A stretch of 64,000 nucleotides of DNA from Oryzobacter faecalis (GTDB lineage Bacteria > Actinomycetota > Actinomycetes > Actinomycetales > Dermatophilaceae): assembly GCF_046764005.1 (NCBI RefSeq), contig NZ_JBKOFW010000003.1, forward strand, positions 248,001 through 312,000, read 5' to 3'. Shown here one piece after another: positions 1-9,742 of this stretch (position 1 is its first letter; every line of letters starts with the position of its first letter). The translations under genes and the position numbers were made by a program. The notes under the pieces are model-generated. The model was not told the DNA's origin, searched no databases, and was given only the letters and a program-made list of their open reading frames with translations.

Positions 1-1067
1 TCCGCGGGCTCGAGCTTGCCGGTGAGCTCGCGGGGGACGCGGCGGGTCACCGGCTCGTAGATCCGCACGAGCCAGTCGTGGGCGACCATCTCCTCGTCCT
101 CGCCCTGCCGCCCGGTGCCGGCCGTGTACGCGTCGAGGTCGTTGAGGAGGCGGCGCGCCTGGTTCTCGCGGACGTCGAGCCCGGTCAGCCGCAGCAGCCG
201 GCGGGAGTGGTGGCCGGAGTCGACGACCTTGGGCTGGATGCGCAGCGTCGCCCCGTCGATGTCGGTGGTGATCTCGAGCTCGTCGACGTCGAAGCCGAGG
301 GCGTTCAGCCGCCGGATGCGGTCCTCGACCCGCCACCGCTCGCTGTCGTCGATGAGCTCGGACCCGGTGAGCTCGTCCCACAGCTCGCGGTAGCGGGTGA
401 CGATCCGCTCGCTGATCTCGATGGGGTCGCGGTCCTCCTGGAGCAGCTCGCCGGCCTCGAGGTCCATGAGCTCGCCGGCGATGTTGACCCGGGCGATCTC
501 GAGGTCGTGCTCGCGCTGCCCGTTGCTGAGCCGCTCGCGCAGCTCACCGGTCTCGGCATCGACGAGGTAGGCGGCGAAGGCCCCGGCGTCCCTGCGGAAC
601 AACGTGTTCGACAGCGACACGTCACCCCACCAGAAGCCGGCGAGGTGCAGGCGGACCAGCAGCACCGCGAGCGCGTCGATGAGCCGGGTGGCAGTGCCCT
701 TGCGCAGCGCCTGGCTGTACAGCGCGCGGTACGGCAGGGAGAACTGCAGGTGACGGGTGATGAGGACGGCGTCGAGCGGCTCGCCGTCGGTGTCGACCCG
801 ACCGCTGACGACACCGAACGGCTCGACGCACGGCATCCCGAGCCTGTTCAGGTTGCGGAGCATCTCGTACTCGCGCCGGGCGATGTCGGCCTTGATCTCC
901 TTGAACGCCAGCACCCGCCCTGACAGGCGCACGAAGCGCACGACGTGGCGCGAGATGCCGCGGGGGAGGGCGGCGAGCAGCTCCTCCGGCCACTCCTCCA
1001 GCGGGACGCGCCAGGGGAGGTCGAGGAGCGCCGGGTCGGGCCGGGCGGCGGTGATCTCGAGCGCCAT
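1..1067 (-). CDS. DUF4032 domain-containing protein (partial, C-terminus outside window)
   Basis: The reverse strand is open from an ATG at 1067 to the left window edge (355 codons), so the C-terminus is missing. The N-terminal half has a weak kinase-like fold: VVRFVRLSGRVLAFKEIK resembles a beta-sheet with a lysine, and LHLAGFWWGDVSLSNTLFR near residues 140-160 resembles the catalytic loop of lipopolysaccharide/Kdo kinase-like proteins. This arrangement is characteristic of actinobacterial DUF4032 proteins, which commonly sit beside the UgpC/MsmK-type ATPase found here just upstream (gap 123 bp, with a terminator hairpin between). The molecular function is not known; a link to cell-envelope or sugar metabolism is only suggested by synteny. 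Several long open frames on the plus strand across this stretch are GC-driven shadows. Confidence 0.8.
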   Translation of the reverse strand, partial: MALEITAARPDPALLDLPWRVPLEEWPEELLAALPRGISRHVVRFVRLSGRVLAFKEIKADIARREYEMLRNLNRLGMPCVEPFGVVSGRVDTDGEPLDAVLITRHLQFSLPYRALYSQALRKGTATRLIDALAVLLVRLHLAGFWWGDVSLSNTLFRRDAGAFAAYLVDAETGELRERLSNGQREHDLEIARVNIAGELMDLEAGELLQEDRDPIEISERIVTRYRELWDELTGSELIDDSERWRVEDRIRRLNALGFDVDELEITTDIDGATLRIQPKVVDSGHHSRRLLRLTGLDVRENQARRLLNDLDAYTAGTGRQGEDEEMVAHDWLVRIYEPVTRRVPRELTGKLEPA

Positions 1068-1129
1068 GGGTCCACCCTCTCGCAGTCGCAGGGTTGACGG
1101 AACCGCGTCCGCAGCCGGCTCCGAACCGG

Positions 1130-1162
1130 CGACGCCCCGGACGGTGCTCGTCCGGGGCGTCG
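1130..1162 (-). terminator. Rho-independent-like hairpin after the ATPase gene
   Basis: Bases 1130-1142 and 1150-1162 are perfectly complementary (13 bp, GC-rich) with a 7-base loop. The hairpin begins 28 bases past the stop codon of the ATPase gene on the reverse strand and separates it from the DUF4032 gene. A clear T-run is lacking, as is usual in high-GC genomes. Confidence 0.65.
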
Positions 1163-1190
1163 GCCGTTCGTCAGGTCGACGGGTGGAGCC

Positions 1191-2294
<1,104 letters not shown>

Positions 2295-2519
2295 GGCGTC
2301 ATTGCCTTCCTTCACCGGCAGGAACGTGCCGGACGATCCGTTGTAAAGGTGGTGGAGCTCCCGCCCACGTCGGTGTCGGCGGTGCTCGTCAGTATGCCGT
2401 GCCCGTCCAAGCAGCGGTACCTCGTGTCCACGGCGCTCCGATCTGCGCCCCCGTGTGCCCGGGTGGCCGCCCGGGCGACCACCTGAGCACACGACTGCGG
2501 GAGGGGGGCGCTCGGTAGG

Positions 2520-3563
2520 GTGCGGCGCGTGAACGAGTCGCGGTCCGCGCGCCTCGCCGACATCGCCGCCCAGGCCGACGTCAGCGAGGCCACGGTGAGC
2601 CGCGTCCTCAACGACCGGCCGGGGGTGTCCGAGGCGACGAGGCAGGCCGTCCTCACGGCCGTCGACGTCCTCGGCTACGACCGTCCCGCGCGGCTGAGGC
2701 CCAAGTCCGCGAACCTCGTCGGCCTCGTCATGCCCGAGCTCGTGAACCCGATCTTCCCGGCGTTCGCGCAGGTCATCGAGACCGCGCTGGCCGCGGAGGG
2801 GTTCACGCCGGTGCTGTGCACCCAGACGCCCGGCGGGGTCCACGAGGACGAGTACGTGCAGATGCTCCTCGACCGCGGGGTCAGCGGCATCATCTTCCTC
2901 TCCGGCCTGCACGCCGACGCCACGTCGGACCCGGCCCGCTACCGGGTGCTGCGCGAGCGTGGCCTGCCGATCGTCCTCGTCAACGGGCCACTGCCGGAGG
3001 TCGACGCCCCCTTCGTCTCCAACGACGACGTCGCCTCGATGGGGCTGGCGGTCAGCCACCTGGTCCAGCTCGGGCACACCCACATCGGGCTGGCCCTGGG
3101 CCCGGAGCGGTACACGCCGGTCGTGCGCAAGGTCCGGGGGTTCCGGGCGGCGATGCACGAGCACCTCGGGGTCGACCCCGAGCACCTGGACCGGCTGGTC
3201 ACGCACACGGTCTTCAGCCTCGAGGGCGGGGCGGCCGCCGCCGGGCGGCTCATCGCGCGTGGTGCCACGGCCATCATCTGCGGGTCCGACCTCATGGCGC
3301 TCGGGGCGATCCGCCAGGCGCGGTCGAGCGGGCTCAGCGTGCCCGGCGACCTGTCCGTCGTCGGCTACGACGACTCCACGATCATGGCCTTCACCGACCC
3401 CCCGCTGACGACGATCCGGCAGGCGGTCGAGGCGATGGGGGACGCCGCCGTGCGCGCCCTCCTCGACGAGATCGGCGGCGAGGGTCCGCCACGGGCGGAG
3501 TACGTCTTCCGCCCCGAGCTCGTCGTCCGCGGCTCGACCGGCGCCGCACCCCACCGCGGCTGA
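2520..3563 (+). CDS. LacI family transcriptional regulator
   Basis: A 347-residue LacI/GalR repressor. The N-terminal helix-turn-helix ARLADIAAQADVSEATVSRV (about residues 10-30) is followed by the hinge helix and a periplasmic-binding-protein-like effector domain (LVGLVMPELVNPIFPAFAQVIE..., ending in the conserved PPLTTIRQ region). It is divergently transcribed from the stand-alone sugar ATPase at 1191-2294, with 225 bp between the two starts, so it may control that gene; this is inference from position. The GTG at 2520 is used here; a second GTG at 2529 would remove three residues. A 13-bp-stem hairpin follows immediately after its stop codon. Confidence 0.9.
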   Translation: MRRVNESRSARLADIAAQADVSEATVSRVLNDRPGVSEATRQAVLTAVDVLGYDRPARLRPKSANLVGLVMPELVNPIFPAFAQVIETALAAEGFTPVLCTQTPGGVHEDEYVQMLLDRGVSGIIFLSGLHADATSDPARYRVLRERGLPIVLVNGPLPEVDAPFVSNDDVASMGLAVSHLVQLGHTHIGLALGPERYTPVVRKVRGFRAAMHEHLGVDPEHLDRLVTHTVFSLEGGAAAAGRLIARGATAIICGSDLMALGAIRQARSSGLSVPGDLSVVGYDDSTIMAFTDPPLTTIRQAVEAMGDAAVRALLDEIGGEGPPRAEYVFRPELVVRGSTGAAPHRG

Positions 3564-3570
3564 CGCGCGT

Positions 3571-3618
3571 CCTACCGCCTGGTCGGTGTCGTGATCACAG
3601 CACGTACCAGGCGGTAGG
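3571..3618 (+). terminator. Inverted repeat after lacI gene (terminator-like)
   Basis: Arms at 3571-3583 and 3606-3618 are perfectly complementary (13 bp), with a 22-base loop that itself contains the palindrome GTGATCAC. It starts 8 bases after the lacI stop codon and 77 bases before the CBS gene start, so it probably ends the lacI transcript. The inner palindrome could alternatively be a protein-binding site. Confidence 0.55.
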
Positions 3619-3694
3619 TCGCGAGGTGGGGTGACGGCAGGGTCGCGCTCGGGCACGTCTGGCGCGTCGTCGGCACGGCCCCTATCGTCGGTGC

Positions 3695-4126
3695 ATGAGG
3701 ATCTCGGACGTGGTCAGGCGCAAGGGGAGCGCGGAGGTCGTCACGGTGCGGTCCGACGCGACCGTCACCGAGCTGCTCGCCCTCCTCTCGGAGCACCGCA
3801 TCGGTGCGGTCGTCGTCAGTGACGACGGCGGCTCGGTGCACGGCATCGTCAGCGAGCGCGACATCGTCAGACACCTCCACACCGACGGCGCGGCGCTGCT
3901 CCACGCCCCGGTGTCGCAGATCATGACCGCGGAGGTCCACACCTGCACCCCCGACGACGTCCTCGACGACCTCGAGTCGGCGATGACCGAGCGCCGCATC
4001 CGCCACGTACCGGTCGTCGTCGACGGGCGGCTGCACGCCATCGTCAGCATCGGCGACGTCGTGAAGAACCGGATCACCGACCTGCAGGCCGAGCGCGACC
4101 AGCTGCGCGACTACATCCAGTCCTGA
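3695..4126 (+). CDS. CBS-pair domain protein
   Basis: A small (143-residue) cytoplasmic protein made almost entirely of two CBS motifs. The first covers roughly residues 10-65 (EVVTVRSDATVTELLALL ... VSERDIVRHL) and the second 75-130 (IMTAEVHTCTPDDVLDDLESAM ... IVSIGDVVKNRI). Stand-alone CBS pairs bind adenine nucleotides and act as energy or ligand sensors in many bacteria; a precise partner is not evident. The start ATG at 3695 fits the family N-terminus MRISDVVRRKG. It lies between a lacI regulator and a Ser/Thr kinase, and is probably its own transcription unit. Confidence 0.88.
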   Translation: MRISDVVRRKGSAEVVTVRSDATVTELLALLSEHRIGAVVVSDDGGSVHGIVSERDIVRHLHTDGAALLHAPVSQIMTAEVHTCTPDDVLDDLESAMTERRIRHVPVVVDGRLHAIVSIGDVVKNRITDLQAERDQLRDYIQS

Positions 4127-4196
4127 GGACGGCGGGCGCCAGGGCGTCCGGCCGGGCTCCAGCACACACCCAGACTGACGTCCTACCGTGGTGCCC

Positions 4197-6098
4197 ATGA
4201 CTGCCGCCCACGAGCCGGAGGCCCCCGGGCAGCCCGAGCCCGTGCGCCTCGGGCCGTACCGGCTGCTCGAGCGGCTCGGCGAGGGTGGGATGGGCGTGGT
4301 CCACCTCGGCCTCGACCCCCACGGCCGCGCGGTCGCCATCAAGGTGCTGCGGTCGCACGTCGCCGACGACCCCGACGCGCGGGCCCGCCTGTCGCGCGAG
4401 GTGACGACCCTGGGACGGATCCGCAGCTCGCGGGTCGCCCCGGTCATCGACGCCGACGTCGACGGCGCCACCCCCTACATCGTCACCCGGTACGTCCCGG
4501 GGCCCTCGCTCGACGAGCACGTCGGGTCGAGGGGTCCGCTGCCGCCCGGCGAGCTGCACCGGGTCGCGTCGGGCATCGCCGAGGCGCTCGACGTCATCCA
4601 CTCGGCCGGCGTCGTGCACCGCGACGTCAAGCCGGGCAACGTCCTCCTCGTCGACGGCGAGCCCGTGCTCATCGACTTCGGCATCGCGCACGTCGCGGAC
4701 GACATCCGCCTGACGATGACGGGGCTGGTCATGGGGACCCCCGGGTACCTCGCGCCGGAGGTCGTCGGCGGCGAGGACGTCACGCCCGCCACCGACTGGT
4801 GGGGCTGGGCCGCGACCACCGCGTTCGCCGCGACCGGGGCTCCACCCTTCGGGCGCGGGGCGATGAACGCCGTGCTCGCGCGGGTCGCCGCGGGTGAGCC
4901 CGACCTCGAGGCCGTCGACCCCCGCATCGAGCCGCTCCTCTACGCGGCCCTCTCGCCGCACCCCGGTGACCGTCCCCACCACGGGGAGGTCGTCGCGGCG
5001 CTCGAGCAGTACGCGCACGGGGCACCGGTGACCGAGGCGATCGAGGTGCGGCGGGTCCGGCCGGCCACCGCACCGTTGCGGACCGCCCCGACGAGTGCCC
5101 TCCCCGTAGCCGCCGCCGGTGCCGGTGCCGGGCCGGCCGGTGCGGCGGCGTCGGCAGCGCCGCCGTCCTCCGCACCACCGGTGCCTGTCGCTCCGGGCGC
5201 GCCCCAGCAGGCGCCGCCGCTCTCCGTGGAGCTGCCGCCACCGATGGTGTCCACGGGACGGGCCGCCGGGCCGCCCGGGTGGGAGCGCGCGGTTCCGGCC
5301 GCACAGGCTCGTGGGCTGACCCCGCAGCCCGCCGCCGGGCCACCGCCGGCGACGGCGACGGCGATCGGGCCGGTGGCCCCCCGGGTGGCCCCGTCGCCGT
5401 ACGCCCAGCCGGGACCGCCGGTACCACCGACACCGGGATCGCAGCAGGGCGACGCCGAGGACGTCGTCCACGGCGGCTGGGGTGACCCGCGCATCGGGCG
5501 CGCCTCGCGGTCGGGCACGCTGCTCGCCCTCCTCGCGCTCTTCGCCGGCCTCACCGCGCGGCTGCCCGCCGCCGCGGTCCTGGCCCTCTTCGCCGGGGTC
5601 GTCGTCGCCCGGACCGCCGACCGGTCGGTGACCTCGCTCGTGCTGCGGAGGCACAGCCGGGGCGGGGCCCGCGGCAGTGATGTCGCGGTCGCCGTCGCGA
5701 GCAGTCCATGGCACCTCGTCGTGGGGACCGTCGGCGCCGCAGTCTCGCTCGCGCTCCCGCTGGTCGTCGGCGTGTGCGCGATGTTCGCCGGGGCGGTCGC
5801 CGTCGCCGCGCTGACCGGTGGCGACGTCCGACCCGACGGTGTCCTGCCGCTCGCGGGTGCCGGGGTCTTCGCGGCCCTCACCGCGTGGTGGGGCCCGGGC
5901 GGCGCGAGCCTGCGCCGGGGGAGCCGGAGCCTCGTGCGCGGCTTCACACCGAGCGCGACCGCCGCCCAGGTCGCCGCCGGAGCCCTGCTCGTCGGAGCGG
6001 CGCTTTTCCTGGTCTCGGCTTCCGTTGCGGGAGAACCGGACTGGTGGCCGCGGACAACCGCTCCGACCTGGATCGACGAGGTGGCCCGCATCCCGTGA
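4197..6098 (+). CDS. Membrane-associated serine/threonine protein kinase
   Basis: A Hanks-type kinase of 633 residues. The kinase domain (about 18-280) has the glycine loop GEGGMG (28-33), the ATP-binding Lys 49 in VAIKV, the catalytic loop HRDVKPGNV (141-149) and the DFG motif (160-162), so it should be active. A Pro/Ala-rich linker (about 290-430) joins it to a C-terminal part with several hydrophobic segments (for example LLALLALFAGLTARLPAAAV, then about 520-630), indicating a multi-pass membrane anchor. PASTA repeats of the PknB type are absent. Two upstream in-frame GTG codons (4188, 4191) exist, but the ATG at 4197 is the best start. It overlaps the ThrE-family gene by 4 bp (GTGA), so the two are likely cotranscribed. 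Confidence 0.9.
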   Translation: MTAAHEPEAPGQPEPVRLGPYRLLERLGEGGMGVVHLGLDPHGRAVAIKVLRSHVADDPDARARLSREVTTLGRIRSSRVAPVIDADVDGATPYIVTRYVPGPSLDEHVGSRGPLPPGELHRVASGIAEALDVIHSAGVVHRDVKPGNVLLVDGEPVLIDFGIAHVADDIRLTMTGLVMGTPGYLAPEVVGGEDVTPATDWWGWAATTAFAATGAPPFGRGAMNAVLARVAAGEPDLEAVDPRIEPLLYAALSPHPGDRPHHGEVVAALEQYAHGAPVTEAIEVRRVRPATAPLRTAPTSALPVAAAGAGAGPAGAAASAAPPSSAPPVPVAPGAPQQAPPLSVELPPPMVSTGRAAGPPGWERAVPAAQARGLTPQPAAGPPPATATAIGPVAPRVAPSPYAQPGPPVPPTPGSQQGDAEDVVHGGWGDPRIGRASRSGTLLALLALFAGLTARLPAAAVLALFAGVVVARTADRSVTSLVLRRHSRGGARGSDVAVAVASSPWHLVVGTVGAAVSLALPLVVGVCAMFAGAVAVAALTGGDVRPDGVLPLAGAGVFAALTAWWGPGGASLRRGSRSLVRGFTPSATAAQVAAGALLVGAALFLVSASVAGEPDWWPRTTAPTWIDEVARIP

Positions 6099-7675
6099 GC
6101 GCCACCGACGAGAGCCCCGAGCGCACCCACGAGCCCACGGAGCCGAGGGCGCCAAAGGGGCCAAAGGGGTCGAAGGGGTCCAAGGCCCCGAGGGCGCCGC
6201 GGGAACCGCGGGCGCCGCGGGCGCCGAAGCCCGACCGGAGGGCGCGCCTCATCCTCGGCGAGGCGCCGACCGAGCCCATGCCGATGGCCGACCTCCTGCG
6301 CCGGACTCCCTACCGCTACACCCGGATCCCGCACCAGGCGGCGGAGGACGCCAAGGTCCGCGCGGCGCTGGACCTCGCCGTCCGCGTGGGCGAGCTCATG
6401 CTGCGCTGCGGGGCGGGTGCGCCGCAGGTGCAGGGGAGCGTCGCGGCGGTGGCGGCGGCCTCGGGTGTCGACGTCGTCGAGGTCGACATCACCCTCCAGT
6501 CGCTGCTCGTGCAGGCGACGAGCTCGGACGGGCGGCCGCACACCCTGCTGCGGGTCGTCCGGAGCAACAAGCACGACTACGCCCGGCTCGTGGCCGTGCA
6601 CCGGCTGGTGGAGGAGCTGACGGCGGGGGCGATCGAGCCGGCCGCCGCGGCGGAGCGGCTGCGCGCCATCAAGCGGCACCCCCGCAACTTCCCGGCGTGG
6701 GCCGTGTCCGCCGCCAACGCCGTCCTCGCGTCGGCCGTCGCGGTGATGATCGGCGCGAGCCCGTTCGCCGCCCTCGTGACGATCGCGGTCGTCCTCGTCG
6801 TCACGGGCGTCAGCCGGCTCCACGGTCGCATCGACCTCCCGGAGTTCTACGGGAACGCGATCAACGCCCTCGTCGCCACGCTGCTCGCCGGCAGCGCCTA
6901 TGCCGTGTCCACCGCCGCGGACCTCGGTCTGCGGGACCAGGACTTCGCCTTCATCGTCGCGGGTGGCATCGTCGCGATGCTGCCCGGGCGGACGATGGCC
7001 TCGGCGATCGAGGACGTGCTCTTCGGCTTCCCGCTCACCGGCGCCGGTCGCCTCCTCGCCGTCTTCCTCGCCCTCCTCGGCATCGTCATCGGCGTCGCGA
7101 CGGGGCTGGGCACGCTCATCTCGGTCACCGAGGCCGTGGGCTCCGACTTCGTGTCGCCGTCGGTCCTCGACCTGCGGTCCGACCAGTCGGCCGTCCTCGC
7201 GGCGCTCGGCGGCGCGTTCGTCGTCGGCCTCGCGGGGGCCGTCACCGTGCAGAGCCGGCGCCGGCTCGTCCTCGCGTCGGGGGTGCTGGCGGTGGCCGCG
7301 GCCGGTTCCGCGGCCCTGCTGAACCGCGGCCTCGGCATCGGCGTCATCACCGCGACGGGGATCGCCGCGGTCGCCCTCGGCGTCGTGGGCCGGGTCGTCG
7401 CGAACCGGCTCGGCGCGCCCTCGATGGTCCTCGTCATCCCGGCGTCCTTCGGCCTGCTCCCCGGCCTCACGATCTTCCGGGGCCTCTATGAGCTCGTCGC
7501 GCAGAGCGGTGGCGCGGCGGGGTCGCTGTCGATCCAGTCCGGCATCACCACACTGCTCGGTGCCGGTGCGACGTTGCTGGCGATCGCGTCCGGCACCGCG
7601 CTCGGGGAGCTGCTCGCCGCGCCGTGGGACCGCACCCGTGGCCCGGCCCAGACGGAGAACGCGTCATCACCCTGA
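6095..7675 (+). CDS. Threonine/serine exporter family protein (ThrE-like)
   Basis: A 526-residue membrane protein of the ThrE family, combining the conserved N-terminal domain (former DUF1212; MLRCGAGAPQVQGSVAAVA, then EVDITLQSLLVQ near residues 105-155) with about ten hydrophobic helices ending in the DUF3815-type part. In Corynebacterium glutamicum ThrE exports threonine and serine; the substrate here is inferred. The first 70 residues form an odd low-complexity cytoplasmic tail rich in Lys-Pro-Arg-Ala (repeats such as APRAPREPRAPRAPKP). The GTG at 6095 overlaps the kinase stop codon by 4 bp and is preferred over far-upstream in-frame starts, which lie inside the kinase gene. Coexpression with the kinase suggests possible phospho-control, which is speculation. 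Confidence 0.85.
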   Translation: MSATDESPERTHEPTEPRAPKGPKGSKGSKAPRAPREPRAPRAPKPDRRARLILGEAPTEPMPMADLLRRTPYRYTRIPHQAAEDAKVRAALDLAVRVGELMLRCGAGAPQVQGSVAAVAAASGVDVVEVDITLQSLLVQATSSDGRPHTLLRVVRSNKHDYARLVAVHRLVEELTAGAIEPAAAAERLRAIKRHPRNFPAWAVSAANAVLASAVAVMIGASPFAALVTIAVVLVVTGVSRLHGRIDLPEFYGNAINALVATLLAGSAYAVSTAADLGLRDQDFAFIVAGGIVAMLPGRTMASAIEDVLFGFPLTGAGRLLAVFLALLGIVIGVATGLGTLISVTEAVGSDFVSPSVLDLRSDQSAVLAALGGAFVVGLAGAVTVQSRRRLVLASGVLAVAAAGSAALLNRGLGIGVITATGIAAVALGVVGRVVANRLGAPSMVLVIPASFGLLPGLTIFRGLYELVAQSGGAAGSLSIQSGITTLLGAGATLLAIASGTALGELLAAPWDRTRGPAQTENASSP

Positions 7676-7725
7676 GGACGCCCGCGTAGACTCCGGGCGG
7701 TCCGCGCCGCCAGTGGTGCGGGCAC

Positions 7726-7801
7726 GCTGGCGTGGCGCAACCGGTAGCGCACCTGTCTTGTAAACAGGGGGTTGGGGGTTCGAGTCCCCCCGCCAGCTCC
7801 A
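7726..7801 (+). tRNA. tRNA-Thr (anticodon UGU), integration target
   Basis: A 76-base cloverleaf with an encoded CCA end: acceptor arms GCTGGCG (7726-7732) and CGCCAGC (7791-7797), anticodon stem CCTGT/ACAGG around loop CTTGTAA (7757-7763) with anticodon TGT at 7759-7761, and T-loop GTTCGAGTC. It would read ACA codons. Its 3' half from the anticodon loop onward is repeated exactly at 36032-36080, and a tyrosine integrase gene starts 150 bp downstream, so this gene is the attachment site of an integrated element; the element restores the 3' end and keeps the tRNA functional. Confidence 0.95.
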
Positions 7802-7805
7802 TCGC
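7757..7805 (+). repeat. attL: 49-bp direct repeat in tRNA-Thr 3' end
   Basis: This stretch, from the anticodon loop of tRNA-Thr to 4 bases past its CCA, is identical over 49 bases to 36032-36080. With the integrase immediately downstream it is the left attachment site of the 28.3-kb element. A third, imperfect copy lies at 18550-18596. Confidence 0.9.
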
Positions 7806-7950
7806 TCAACCATTGCTTTCATGCCTCTGACCTGCGAAAATGTCGCGTATCGACGCCTCGTCGTCGCGGACATCGGGGGACAGGGATGGTCGCAACTGGC
7901 CAGAGATATCGCACGTATATAGCACGCCGACTGTTCGGAAACAGGTCGTC

Positions 7951-9078
7951 ATGAGCGGCCAGAGGCGAGCCCGGCGCGGTTTCGGGTACATCCGCAAGTT
8001 GCCCTCCGGCCGGTACCAGGCCAGCTACATGGCGCCGGACTTCCGGCGTCTCAAGGCACCCGACACCTTCGCCTCCAAGGCCGATGCAGAGGGTTGGCTG
8101 GGCACGGAGCGCTACAAGATCATGCTGGGTGACTGGGAACGACCGGAGCCCCCGCCCAGGAGAACCGAGGCCTTCGCCGAGTTCGCGAAGTCCTGGGTCG
8201 CGACGCGCGACCTCAAGCCCCGCACCCGTGAGGGGTACCTCCATCTCCTCGAGACCTACCTGCTCCCCAGGCTGGGGCGAGAGCCCGTCGCCGACATCAC
8301 GCCTGCCATGGTCAGGACGTGGTGGATATCGATGCCGGTCGAGCGGCCGACGTCGCGCGCTAGGGCGTACTCGCTCCTCAAGGCGATCATGAACACCGCA
8401 GTGAGCGACGACCTCATCGCTGCGAACCCGTGCCGCATCCGCGGCGGTTCGAGCACTCCGCGGGAACGCGAGATCCGGCCGGCGTCGATCGACGAGCTGC
8501 AGGTCATCGTCGAGCACCTTCCCGAGCGGTACCGGGCTCTCGTTCTCATCTGCGCCTGGTGTGCCCTTCGTCAGGGCGAGGTGCTCGAGCTGCGACGGTC
8601 TGACGTCGACCTCGTTCGAGGCACCATCCGCGTCGAGCGCGCCCTGACGTGGGTGCACGGCAAAGCCATTGTGGGGACACCGAAATCGGCCGCAGGCACG
8701 CGCACCGTTGCGGTGCCGCCGCACATCGAGCCAGCGATCAAGCATCACTTGTGGGAGTTCACGGCCTCGAGCCCAAAGGCGCTGCTCTTCCCGAGCGCGG
8801 ATAGTGAAGCGCACCTCCAGCCGTCGACCCTCTACAAGTCCTGGCGAGCGGCGCGGGAGGCCGCTGGGCGACCGGATCTCCGACTCCACGACCTTCGGCA
8901 CACGGGAGCCACCATGGCTGCCATGGCCGGCGCCACTCTGGCCGAGCTCCAGCAGCGGCTTGGCCACAGCAGCGTCAACGCGGCCCTTCGCTACCAGCAC
9001 GCAGCCGCCGGACGTGATCGACAGATCGCAGACGCTCTCTCGGCGTTGGCGCGAGCTGCTGAGTCGTCCACCGCGTGA
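7951..9078 (+). CDS. int: Site-specific tyrosine recombinase (integrase)
   Basis: A 375-residue phage-type integrase. An N-terminal arm-binding/SAM-like region (1-165; FGYIRKLPSGRYQASYM is the usual AP2-like start) is followed by the catalytic domain, with the expected active-site residues: Arg 207 (CALRQGE), probable Lys 245, His 313 and Arg 316 (HDLRHTGAT), His 339 (LGHS) and Tyr 348 (LRYQH). It therefore appears intact. The ATG at 7951 is chosen because the 37 codons before it (from 7840) do not look like integrase sequence and overlap the putative arm-type site at 7825-7842. It sits directly beside attL in tRNA-Thr and is convergent with the excisionase gene, the standard layout for integrative elements of actinobacteria. 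Confidence 0.93.
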   Translation: MSGQRRARRGFGYIRKLPSGRYQASYMAPDFRRLKAPDTFASKADAEGWLGTERYKIMLGDWERPEPPPRRTEAFAEFAKSWVATRDLKPRTREGYLHLLETYLLPRLGREPVADITPAMVRTWWISMPVERPTSRARAYSLLKAIMNTAVSDDLIAANPCRIRGGSSTPREREIRPASIDELQVIVEHLPERYRALVLICAWCALRQGEVLELRRSDVDLVRGTIRVERALTWVHGKAIVGTPKSAAGTRTVAVPPHIEPAIKHHLWEFTASSPKALLFPSADSEAHLQPSTLYKSWRAAREAAGRPDLRLHDLRHTGATMAAMAGATLAELQQRLGHSSVNAALRYQHAAAGRDRQIADALSALARAAESSTA

Positions 9079-9085
9079 GCAGGAC

Positions 9086-9277
9086 TCATCGAAAGTTGGG
9101 GACGCGCACGAGCAACCGGTCCACGTCGTCCGGGTCGAGCCGGATGATCCGCGGCCCGGCGCGATACGCCGTGAGCTCCCCGCACGAGATGCGGCGGCGG
9201 GGCGTCCGAGTACTGACACCGGTGCGCTCTGCCGCCTCGGCAAGGGATTCGTAGTGGCGGCGGCTTGTCTGGGTCAT
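9086..9277 (-). CDS. xis: Excisionase-like helix-turn-helix protein
   Basis: A 63-residue protein (ATG at 9277) with a MerR/AlpA-type DNA-binding fold: YESLAEAAERTGVSTRTPRR followed by the wing ELTAYRAGPRIIRLDPDDVD. Proteins of this size and pattern beside an integrase act as recombination directionality factors that favour excision. It is convergent with int and ends 8 bp after it. The longer open frame reaching back to 9598 lacks protein-like sequence before this ATG and runs through two 41-bp repeats, which probably belong to the promoter region. Confidence 0.8.
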   Translation of the reverse strand: MTQTSRRHYESLAEAAERTGVSTRTPRRRISCGELTAYRAGPRIIRLDPDDVDRLLVRVPNFR

Positions 9278-9384
9278 GGTGGCCTCCTCTGACACCCAAA
9301 GCCAACGCGCGACCGTTCGGGGACAAGCGTGGAGGACGTTGTTGCCCTCACACGTCGACGTCCGGATGTTCGACGGGACTGATC

Positions 9385-9494
9385 CGAGCTTTTGCGCCAT
9401 CCCTGTGGCGGCGCAGAACTTCCGCGATGACCCGGATATATCTGCGTCGCCGGCGAACTTTTGCGCCGTCACGGTGACGGCCCCGAACTTCCGG
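9385..9494. repeat. Two 41-bp imperfect direct repeats upstream of xis
   Basis: Copies at 9385-9425 and 9454-9494 match at about 33 of 41 positions. Both contain the block CTTTTGCGCC and both end with GAACTTCCG. They lie about 110-220 bp upstream of the excisionase start, spaced 69 bp apart, and could be recognition sites for a regulator or the excisionase itself. The function is unknown. Confidence 0.5.
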
Positions 9495-9559
9495 AACTCC
9501 CGCTGTCGACGGTCATGCAGGACTGGACGGTGTGGTAGCCACTCCTCGACACTGATGGC

Positions 9560-9703
9560 GTGAGGTTGAAGCGCATCTTCCGCTCTTTCCGCGGACATCG
9601 TTGGCGTCGGTTTCGTCGCGAGAGTGAGGACATGCGCGAGTGTGTCCGCTGCGGCTATCTCGTGCGCGCCGATGCGGACCCCCCGAACATGATGAGCATG
9701 TAA
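9560..9703 (+). CDS. Small hypothetical protein with a CxxCG motif
   Basis: A possible 47-residue protein, from a GTG at 9560 to a TAA at 9703. The N-terminal half is Arg/Phe-rich and the C-terminal half carries CVRCGYLVRADADPP, a half zinc ribbon. No good ribosome-binding site is seen, and a shorter version could start at the ATG at 9632. The assignment rests on composition and the cysteine pair only, and it may not be a real gene. Confidence 0.3.
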   Translation: MRLKRIFRSFRGHRWRRFRRESEDMRECVRCGYLVRADADPPNMMSM

Positions 9704-9742
9704 GTAGGGCAGCCCCTGGCCTTGCGGACCTGCCGAGCTCCG

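Noticed and set aside
7840..7950. N-terminal extension of the integrase
   Set aside because: The extra 37 codons lack integrase-like sequence and overlap the attachment arm region; the ATG at 7951 is better.
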